A stretch of 11,005 nt of DNA from JBKGYG01 sp046546235. GTDB taxonomy: Bacteria; Bacillota; Clostridia; Lachnospirales; DSM-24629. Location of the stretch: contig JBKGYG010000058.1 of assembly GCA_046546235.1 (NCBI GenBank), positions 1 to 11,005 of the forward strand, in the 5' to 3' direction. The translations under genes were made by a program, and so were the position numbers. Shown one piece after another: positions 1 to 5,466 of the stretch (positions are counted from its first letter, which is position 1; each line of letters opens with the position of its first letter). The notes under the pieces are model-generated. The model was given only the letters and a program-made list of their open reading frames with translations, ran no database searches and was not told the DNA's origin.

Positions 1-81
1 TCTTTAGTTATAATTGACCAAAAACTTATATTTTTAACCAATACCTAAGATACATTAATACTTATATTAGAAAAAGTAATT
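1..81. other. Non-coding flank, nothing recognised
   Basis: This AT-rich stretch lies beyond the terminator at the left edge. No reading frame with a convincing ribosome binding site is present, and I see no RNA gene or repeat in it. Confidence 0.5.
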
Positions 82-112
82 AAAAGAACCACTTATTTTA
101 AACAAGCGGTTC
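82..112 (-). terminator. Rho-independent terminator after the tautomerase gene
   Basis: Read on the minus strand just after the stop codon at 122, GAACCGCTT (112-104) pairs with AAGTGGTTC (94-86) around a 9-nt loop. This gives nine base pairs including one G-U. The transcript then continues UUUUA. It is in the right place to end the LiaF-like/tautomerase transcript. The U tract is short, which keeps confidence below certain. Confidence 0.8.
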
Positions 113-121
113 CTCCTTATT

Positions 122-313
122 TTAATCAGTCTTTTTTTCAGATAAAAGCTTAGTTCCACTACCTATATTATCAAATTCGTTTTCCTTAATTATTGTAACA
201 AAAGCTTGTTCTGGAATATTAAGTGTTTCACTTGCTTTTAATACAACTTCATTCACTAATTTTGCTTTTTGTTCTTTTGACATCTTTCCTGCTTCAATTG
301 TAATCACTGGCAT
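122..313 (-). CDS. 4-oxalocrotonate tautomerase-family protein
   Basis: A 63-residue protein of the usual size for the small tautomerase family, whose members use an N-terminal proline, exposed after Met removal, as catalytic base. It begins MPVITIEAG, then has the helix MSKEQKAKLVNEVV and the second strand FVTIIKEN; the tail DNIGSGTKLLSEK matches the family's C-terminal hairpin. Aligned by eye with classical 4-oxalocrotonate tautomerase, the positions of the two substrate-binding arginines (Arg11 and Arg39) hold non-basic residues, so the classical muconate substrate is doubtful. The start is an ATG with AAGGAG (329-324) ten nt upstream. It lies 20 bp after the LiaF-like gene and is probably cotranscribed with it, ending at the terminator at 82-112. 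The physiological substrate cannot be told from sequence. Confidence 0.88.
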   Translation of the reverse strand: MPVITIEAGKMSKEQKAKLVNEVVLKASETLNIPEQAFVTIIKENEFDNIGSGTKLLSEKKTD

Positions 314-333
314 TTCTTTAATTCTCCTTTATT

Positions 334-999
334 TTAATTTTTAATATCCATGCCCCCGAATATAGCAGTACATCTTATGTTAATTGTTTTTACTTCTTCA
401 TTGCTTTCATCAACAACTGTATTATTATCCCAACCTCCAAAGATAGGCACCCCTGTTGCCATAACTCTCCAATTCTTTGGTACCCATATTGTTATTCCAC
501 CAAATACAGCTGTTAATTCAAGATCTACTCCATCTTCTTCAAGTTTGGCTTCTCTTAAGTCTATTTCTGCTCCTCCAAATATAGCAGTTATACTTCCACC
601 TTTGAAATTTTTAGTAGTGTTTTTAGTTTCTACTGCACCAAATATAGCTATATTATCAATAAATCCTTCTTCTTTTACATTAATTTTCTCTTTAAATGCC
701 CTAGAAAATATAAATGCTATTCCCACTAAAACAAGTATACTAGGCCATATGTATCCAGAAAAGTCGTTTGGGAGTATATCTATCTTATGTAATTGCAATA
801 ATACACCCACACATATTGTAATAAGGCCTGCAATGTACGAAATATTCTTTTTGAATAGTTGAATAATCCCTACCATTATAATTATTGACGGCCAATAACT
901 AGAAATTATTTCATTGAATTCTATTACATCAGCTTGTTGAAGAAAAAATCCAATACCTAAAATAACTAAGATAATTCCAACCACATTTTTACTAGACAA
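334..999 (-). CDS. LiaF-like membrane protein (DUF5668 repeats plus LiaF-type C-terminal domain)
   Basis: A 221-residue membrane protein. The N-terminal half has four hydrophobic segments (about 5-20, 34-50, 53-71 and 84-100) in two similar hairpins, each containing a Y/I-WPSI motif (YWPSIIIMVG and YIWPSILVLVG), the signature of DUF5668. The C-terminal half (about 113-221) is a beta-rich domain with five spaced copies of an IFGG-type motif (IAIFGAVE, TAIFGGAE, TAVFGGIT, PIFGGWD, TAIFGGMD), as in LiaF/VraT-type 'cell wall-active antibiotic response' proteins. LiaF restrains a LiaSR-type two-component system; no such system is in view, so a regulatory role is inference. The start is TTG at 999-997, chosen because AAGGAGG (1012-1006) sits six nt upstream. 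A promoter lies at 1030-1058, so it probably heads a separate two-gene transcript with the tautomerase. Confidence 0.85.
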   Translation of the reverse strand: MSSKNVVGIILVILGIGFFLQQADVIEFNEIISSYWPSIIIMVGIIQLFKKNISYIAGLITICVGVLLQLHKIDILPNDFSGYIWPSILVLVGIAFIFSRAFKEKINVKEEGFIDNIAIFGAVETKNTTKNFKGGSITAIFGGAEIDLREAKLEEDGVDLELTAVFGGITIWVPKNWRVMATGVPIFGGWDNNTVVDESNEEVKTINIRCTAIFGGMDIKN

Positions 1000-1029
1000 A
1001 AAATGCCTCCTTTTAATAGATTTTCTTTA

Positions 1030-1058
1030 ATTATATCTATTTAGTTTTGTAATTACAA
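1030..1058 (-). promoter_or_regulatory. Sigma-A-type promoter for the LiaF-like gene, with a palindrome over the -35 box
   Basis: On the minus strand a TTGTAA box (1058-1053) is separated by exactly 17 bp from a perfect TATAAT box (1035-1030). Transcription would begin near 1023, leaving a short leader before the TTG start at 999. The -35 box is the left half of a perfect 12-bp palindrome, TTGTAATTACAA (1047-1058), which could be a repressor site. The promoter call rests on box quality and spacing; the operator is a guess. Confidence 0.6.
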
Positions 1059-1109
1059 TATTTTTGATCGTAAAACTTTAAAATATAATAAGTAACAATA
1101 TAATGATTA

Positions 1110-1724
1110 TTACTCGAATTTAATAATCATTTCAATGTTAGCAAATGATATAACATCTTTATTACTTAATTCTCTTTTCCCTTGTATTGGTAACCCATTA
1201 ATAAATAACTCTGTGGTTTCAAGTACTTTTGATATGTATAAATGGTTATTTGTATAAGATAAAATCAGATGCCTATCTTTAACATCTTTATCAAAACTGA
1301 AAACTATATCACTTTTGCGCTTATTTCTTCCAATAATAGTTTTTTCATTTACATTACAAACAATTGCTTTAAATTGTTCTGAAGAAAATGGTTCTAACTT
1401 TATCTTTTTTGTTGGATAATCTAAAGGTGTTTTGTCATTTCTTTTTTGTTTTATTATTAGCCTAAATAATATAATTAATAATATCAAAATCACTATTGTT
1501 AATAAACACATAATAATTGTAGTAATAATTAACTCACTATTAATTGCATTATCTCCAATAATTTCTTCCTTTGTCTCGTTATTAACTTCTTTTTTTATTG
1601 TTGTTTCAGGATTATTTTCACTATAATTTATAGCTTCTATATTTGAAGCATTAAAACTTACAATTGCTAGAAAAGCTATAATAATCCTAATTATTGATCT
1701 ATTGTATTTTTTCACTTTAATCAC
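1110..1724 (-). CDS. Membrane-anchored FHA-domain protein
   Basis: About 204 residues. A basic N-terminus and hydrophobic stretch (about 10-25) look like a signal peptide, with possible cleavage near NIEA-IN. A short external segment (about 32-62) follows, then a strong membrane span (about 64-91), a basic stop-transfer (KQKR) and a cytoplasmic FHA domain (about 118-204). FHA domains bind phosphothreonine. Visible FHA landmarks are IGRN (131-134), RH (151-152) and FINGLPI (174-180). The serine of the usual S-R-x-H phosphate-binding motif is not evident (VKDRH), so binding may be altered. The start is uncertain: GTG at 1724 lies four nt after the upstream stop with no good ribosome site, suggesting translational coupling, while GTG at 1715 has GGTG upstream. 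It is the last gene of the signalling run; the next gene has its own promoter. Confidence 0.82.
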   Translation of the reverse strand: MIKVKKYNRSIIRIIIAFLAIVSFNASNIEAINYSENNPETTIKKEVNNETKEEIIGDNAINSELIITTIIMCLLTIVILILLIILFRLIIKQKRNDKTPLDYPTKKIKLEPFSSEQFKAIVCNVNEKTIIGRNKRKSDIVFSFDKDVKDRHLILSYTNNHLYISKVLETTELFINGLPIQGKRELSNKDVISFANIEMIIKFE

Positions 1725-1728
1725 ACCA

Positions 1729-2319
1729 TTACCATTTAAATTGTTCTGAGCAAAGTGGTATAAACATTAACTCAGTATTACCTATCTTAATTTTATCATA
1801 AGGTTTTAATAAAAGCTCAGAGATAAGTAATTTCTCATTTACATAACAGAGGCCTCTTCCCCTGCCTTGAACAAGATAATAATTATTACCTACCGGATCA
1901 TATATTACACAGGAGTGTTCATCTCTAGATATAGCCATGTCTGAATCTATTATTATCTCATTAGTATGATCCCGTCCAATTCTATTTCTTCCAATTAAAA
2001 TCTTATAATCTTTACCTTTGTTTTCACCATCTAAACAAACTAACCACCCAACTACCAATTCATTTTCTTTGCTATCTGTCATACCCATAGCTACTGTTTT
2101 AAAAGCATCATCGTTTATATTTTCTTTTGGCATTGTTTTCCCCACTTCCTTTGGATTAAAGCCATTTTTTGGCATTGTAGCTCCATAATCTGGATCTTTC
2201 TTTTGACCTGTTTCCTTATAGTTTATTTCAAAATCATCAATTTGGATTCCACAATATGGACATAAAGTATGTTTTTCAGGATCATAATAATGCCCTTTCT
2301 CGCAACTAATCTTAGCCAC
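1729..2319 (-). CDS. Soluble zinc-ribbon and FHA-domain protein
   Basis: A 196-residue cytoplasmic protein without signal peptide or membrane span. Residues 6-23 form a putative zinc ribbon (C6, H10, C20, C23, with PYCG). A flexible linker (about 30-90) contains three similar threonine motifs: GATMPK, GKTMPK and FKTVAM (T48, T62, T75). The C-terminal FHA domain (about 90-190) shows IGRD (114-117), the full phosphate-binding motif SRDEH (131-135) and a VNEK turn in place of the usual NG. FHA domains recognise phosphothreonine, and linker threonines of this kind in small FHA regulators such as mycobacterial GarA are phosphorylated by the partner kinase, so self-binding after phosphorylation is plausible. 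The start is GTG at 2319, set by AAGGAGG (2333-2327) seven nt upstream. It lies 21 bp after a PP2C gene and four nt before the next FHA gene. Confidence 0.87.
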   Translation of the reverse strand: MAKISCEKGHYYDPEKHTLCPYCGIQIDDFEINYKETGQKKDPDYGATMPKNGFNPKEVGKTMPKENINDDAFKTVAMGMTDSKENELVVGWLVCLDGENKGKDYKILIGRNRIGRDHTNEIIIDSDMAISRDEHSCVIYDPVGNNYYLVQGRGRGLCYVNEKLLISELLLKPYDKIKIGNTELMFIPLCSEQFKW

Positions 2320-2340
2320 TTTTCTCCCTCCTTAATGTAG

Positions 2341-3063
2341 TTATTCATTTATGTATACTGCAATTGCTGAAAAATTATCCATTTGTCCCTTTGCATTAAT
2401 TATGGCTCTTTTTCCTATTTGTTTTAACCACTTATCTGGTGAGTTTTGTTTTAATAAATCTATTTCCATTTCTGTTTCTGTTACATTTTCCCATAACCCA
2501 TCGCTACATAATAGAAATGCACTTTCATTTATTGAAAAAATATTATTTGAGATTGTAATTTCACTTCCTTGGCCTAGTACACTTAATAATTTGCTTCTAT
2601 CTTTGTGCCTTCTAATATTATCAACAGATATTTCACCTATATTTACCAACTTTTGACATACACTATGATCCTTCGATTGAAATTTTTTATAATAATTTTC
2701 AAATCTATATAATCTAGAATCTCCAACATGCCCATAATAAACTTCGTCTGTTGTTATTATTAATACAACTACTGTTGTTCTTAAACCATTTAGTAGCTGT
2801 TTTTCTTTTTGCATGGCAATTAATGATTTATTAGCATTATTAATTAAGTCAGTCAATACTCCTTCATTAATCACTTTTAATTGTTTAAAGTTTTCAGTAA
2901 TATGGTTGCACACAAATTTAGAGGCAACTTCTCCTCCGTCATGAGCACCTAATCCATCAGCAAGGACAAAACAATAATTACCATTGTATTCTAACATATC
3001 ACAATAATCTTCATTTATTTCTCTGTCACCTTTATTAAGAATATAACTCCATTTTACTAACAT
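2341..3063 (-). CDS. Soluble PP2C-family Ser/Thr protein phosphatase
   Basis: A 240-residue cytoplasmic PP2C (PPM) phosphatase, close to the family's usual 240-250. Such enzymes use two Mn/Mg ions to remove phosphate from Ser/Thr, and here would oppose the kinases encoded upstream. Motifs in order: REINEDY (14-20), ADGLGAHDGGEVAS (35-48, D36 and G37 metal ligands), VGDSRLYR (113-120), KDHS (131-134), LCSDGLWENV (185-194, D188) and the closing MDNFSAIAV (228-236, D229). No membrane span is present. The start is placed at ATG 3063 rather than an in-frame TTG at 3078, because GAGGAG (3076-3071) overlaps that TTG and lies seven nt before the ATG; the family also normally starts close to the first strand. 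It comes 36 bp after the membrane PP2C and 21 bp before an FHA gene. Confidence 0.94.
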   Translation of the reverse strand: MLVKWSYILNKGDREINEDYCDMLEYNGNYCFVLADGLGAHDGGEVASKFVCNHITENFKQLKVINEGVLTDLINNANKSLIAMQKEKQLLNGLRTTVVVLIITTDEVYYGHVGDSRLYRFENYYKKFQSKDHSVCQKLVNIGEISVDNIRRHKDRSKLLSVLGQGSEITISNNIFSINESAFLLCSDGLWENVTETEMEIDLLKQNSPDKWLKQIGKRAIINAKGQMDNFSAIAVYINE

Positions 3064-3076
3064 TGATAAACTCCTC
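3064..3076 (-). promoter_or_regulatory. Ribosome binding site that fixes the soluble PP2C start
   Basis: GAGGAG (3076-3071) followed by a seven-nt spacer precedes ATG at 3063. An in-frame TTG at 3078-3076 overlaps this site and has no ribosome site of its own at a proper distance, so the longer frame is not the likely protein. Confidence 0.8.
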
Positions 3077-3099
3077 AATAACTTTCTTTATAATAAATT

Positions 3100-4002
3100 T
3101 TAATTTAAATACTCAACAGCCACTACTGACATATTATCTTGATGAGGCTTATTGTGTTGATTAACCGCTTTAATACAGTGTTCCGAAACTTTTTCAATAG
3201 GGGTTAAATCTAATATGTCTTTTATTTCTTTATCTTTTAATGTTCCATATACTCCATCAGAACACATTAATAATACATCTTTGTATCGAAGCTTTAATGG
3301 ATTGGTACAAGAATCTATTTTATTAATGTTTTTTTGTCCCAAATAACTGGTTAACTTTTCTCTATCTTTGTCGTTAAATGCTTCTTCTCTAGTTATCTTT
3401 TCAAGCAATACTTTTTCTAATAGTGAATTTAAATAATTATGCTCCTCATTAATAAGTGTAAGTTTATTTTGCCTATATAAGTATAAACGACTATCCCCTA
3501 TTGAAGACCAATATAACTTACCATTTTTAATTACTATAACAATAATAGTTGTTCCTATCCCTCCAGGAACTGAACTTTTTAAAGATAAATCATATATTTT
3601 ATTTGATATTTGTATTAAAGCAGCTTCTATCTCTTTTTCTATATGCGTTTCTTTAACATTAGATAATAATCCTTTTATTTCTTTTACTGCCATCGAACTA
3701 GCTATTTCACCTTTTTCAATGCCTCCCATGCCGTCGCACAACACTCCAATTAGATCCACATTCATTTTTTCTTTATATTTATCTGAAAAAGAAATTGCAT
3801 CTTCTTGATTATTCCTTTTCCCAATATGTAAATCCATTGAACTTTTAAATTCCAATTTTTCTGTTTCGAAAAATTTCGTTGATTTATTATTTTTGTTCTT
3901 AATTTTAAGTATCATAATAATTAATATAGCTATAATAATTACCTGAATTAACAAAACCCAAATAATAATATTCATATCTATATTTTTAATAAAATTAAAC
4001 AC
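3100..4002 (-). CDS. Membrane-anchored PP2C-family Ser/Thr protein phosphatase
   Basis: A 300-residue protein with an N-terminal membrane span (about 11-33), a basic stop (KIKNKNNK) and a cytoplasmic PP2C domain (about 53-300). Catalytic and metal motifs are intact: GKRNNQEDA (61-69), CDGMGGIEKGEIAS (89-102, D90), SIGDSRLYLY (167-176), EEHN (186-189), LMCSDGVYG (245-253, D249) and HQDNMSVVAV (287-296, D289). It should dephosphorylate Ser/Thr-phosphoproteins at the membrane, the likely substrates being the kinase cytoplasmic regions or the membrane FHA partners. The start is GTG at 4002, supported by GGAGGA (4016-4011) eight nt upstream; the first ATG (codon 10) has no such site. PP2Cs fused to a membrane helix are less common than soluble PrpC-like enzymes. 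It is only distantly similar to the soluble PP2C next door. Confidence 0.93.
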   Translation of the reverse strand: MFNFIKNIDMNIIIWVLLIQVIIIAILIIMILKIKNKNNKSTKFFETEKLEFKSSMDLHIGKRNNQEDAISFSDKYKEKMNVDLIGVLCDGMGGIEKGEIASSMAVKEIKGLLSNVKETHIEKEIEAALIQISNKIYDLSLKSSVPGGIGTTIIVIVIKNGKLYWSSIGDSRLYLYRQNKLTLINEEHNYLNSLLEKVLLEKITREEAFNDKDREKLTSYLGQKNINKIDSCTNPLKLRYKDVLLMCSDGVYGTLKDKEIKDILDLTPIEKVSEHCIKAVNQHNKPHQDNMSVVAVEYLN

Positions 4003-4053
4003 TCTTATTATCCTCCAATTAGCTAACCCCTTATTTTTATATTTATCTTTACT

Positions 4054-5376
4054 TTAATCGAATCTTATTTCAAACATATCATCTTCATTAGCTAAGTAAA
4101 AACGATCTCCATTATTTAGAATAACTTTTGTACCAGTCACAACTCTTTTCCCATTTGCTAAGAATGTTCCATATGAAGACCCATTATCTTGTAATTTTAC
4201 CAGTCTATTATTAGTATCAAATTCTAATATACAATGACTGCCACTTATGCCCTTATAATCAGCAGGATAAACAATATTATTAGATGGATTACGTCCAATT
4301 GTTATAATAGAATCAATTGAAAAAACTTTACCTGCTTGATAACCAGTAACCCCAATTAATTTAGCCCTTAGTTGCTTCACTACTGGTTTAGAAGTCGCTT
4401 TCTCAACTTGTTTTTTTGTTTTTCCCTTTTTCTTTTTATTGATAATAAAAATTACTGCTAAGATAATTAACACTAACAATATGCTTCCACAAATAACTAT
4501 AATGGTCGTCATATTAGAGTTATCTTCTTCTTCATTAATATCGGTCTCCTCCGATATTTCTTCATCCAATTCTGCATCCTCATTGTCATTATTCCCCATT
4601 GTTGGTTCTGTTTCTTCTTCATTTTCTATATCTTCTTCTATTTCTTCTGTCGCTTCTAAATCTTCTGTAGTGGTATATTTAATACCCCTGCCATCAAGTG
4701 ACTCAATAAGTTCATCAAGCATTACAGCACCATTATATCCGCTACTATTTCCATAATCATCTAATAACTTAAAAGTGTTAATTCCTATCACGTGTCCATT
4801 AGAATCTACTAATGGTCCCCCTGAATTACCAGTATTTATAACTGCATCAATTTGATAAAATTGTACATCCGTAGAATTAATACTCATTGTATTTATTCTG
4901 TTAATCATGCCCCCTGTAACAGTAATATCTTCAGTTTTACCTGTATAAGTACTAGATAAATTATCAGATACGCCAGGAAATCCAAAGGCAAAAATGCTAT
5001 CTCCAACCTTACCGTTTTCGGTTTCAAAAACTAATGGTTCTAAATCATATAGCTTATCTTTTAATCTTATAACCGCTATATCATTAATTGGTAATTGTAT
5101 ACTTGTTACTTCAACAGGTATATAATCATCTTCTCCTCTTAATACAAATATTTCTGACATATCCTCAACTACATGGTAGTTTGTTACAATATATTCCACA
5201 GGCTTATCTTCTTCACCTATAGCAAAGCCACTACCATGATAATCATAATAGCCATCAGATGCAACAATCCTAACAACACCTTTTTTACATTCCTCTACAT
5301 CCATATCAGCATACGCTATTAAAGATAAACTTATCACAAATATTATAATAAGTAATAGTTTATAAATTTTCTTCAT
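4054..5376 (-). CDS. Trypsin-like (HtrA/DegP-type fold) serine protease with membrane span and cytoplasmic FHA domain
   Basis: A 440-residue fusion. Residues 1-23 are a signal peptide (KK followed by a hydrophobic core, likely cleaved after AYA). Residues about 28-232 form a chymotrypsin-fold protease with the full triad: H68 in TNYHVV, D99 in NDIAVI and S185 in GNSGGP. An acidic Glu/Asp-rich linker (about 235-288) follows, then a membrane span (about 290-312), a lysine-rich stop (KKKKGKTKK) and an FHA domain (about 338-440) with IGRNP (360-364), ISGSH (377-381), DNGSSYGTF (397-405) and ANGKRV (407-412). There is no PDZ domain, unlike DegP/HtrA. The predicted topology puts the protease outside and the phosphothreonine reader inside. 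The ATG is supported by AAGGGGG (5391-5385) eight nt upstream. It sits between kinases and phosphatases; substrates are unknown. Confidence 0.93.
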   Translation of the reverse strand: MKKIYKLLLIIIFVISLSLIAYADMDVEECKKGVVRIVASDGYYDYHGSGFAIGEEDKPVEYIVTNYHVVEDMSEIFVLRGEDDYIPVEVTSIQLPINDIAVIRLKDKLYDLEPLVFETENGKVGDSIFAFGFPGVSDNLSSTYTGKTEDITVTGGMINRINTMSINSTDVQFYQIDAVINTGNSGGPLVDSNGHVIGINTFKLLDDYGNSSGYNGAVMLDELIESLDGRGIKYTTTEDLEATEEIEEDIENEEETEPTMGNNDNEDAELDEEISEETDINEEEDNSNMTTIIVICGSILLVLIILAVIFIINKKKKGKTKKQVEKATSKPVVKQLRAKLIGVTGYQAGKVFSIDSIITIGRNPSNNIVYPADYKGISGSHCILEFDTNNRLVKLQDNGSSYGTFLANGKRVVTGTKVILNNGDRFYLANEDDMFEIRFD

Positions 5377-5437
5377 TAAAAATACCCCCTTGCCTATTTA
5401 TCTTTAAAATGTTTTTTCTTACTACTTAAACAATATA

Positions 5438-5466
5438 ATTATAAGTATATATTCTCACTATTTAAA
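5438..5466 (-). promoter_or_regulatory. Possible promoter ahead of the protease gene
   Basis: A perfect TATAAT (5443-5438) lies 17 bp downstream of TTTAAA (5466-5461), which overlaps the stop codon of the second kinase. The -35 match is weak and such boxes arise by chance in AT-rich DNA. If real, it would let the protease, phosphatase and FHA genes be expressed without the kinases. Confidence 0.35.

Noticed and set aside
70..118. Twelve-codon frame from TTG after AAGGAGG (118-112) downstream of the tautomerase
   Set aside because: It is very short and lies inside the terminator hairpin; the ribosome-site resemblance is probably chance, since the stem itself is G-rich there.
350..862. Long plus-strand open frame opposite the LiaF-like gene
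   Set aside because: No ribosome binding site, low-complexity Ser/Pro-rich translation, and it lies fully inside a well-supported minus-strand gene. Other plus-strand frames in the window fail for the same reasons.
3064..3078. Longer soluble PP2C starting at TTG 3078
   Set aside because: The TTG overlaps the GAGGAG ribosome site that serves ATG 3063, and the extra residues match nothing in the family.
4020..4035. Short TTAGCTAA palindrome between protease and membrane PP2C
   Set aside because: Eight bp is within chance expectation in AT-rich DNA, and no promoter boxes are positioned around it.
5392..5461. Terminator between kinase copy 2 and the protease
   Set aside because: Only weak A-T pairing is possible, with no GC stem and no U tract, so transcription probably continues.
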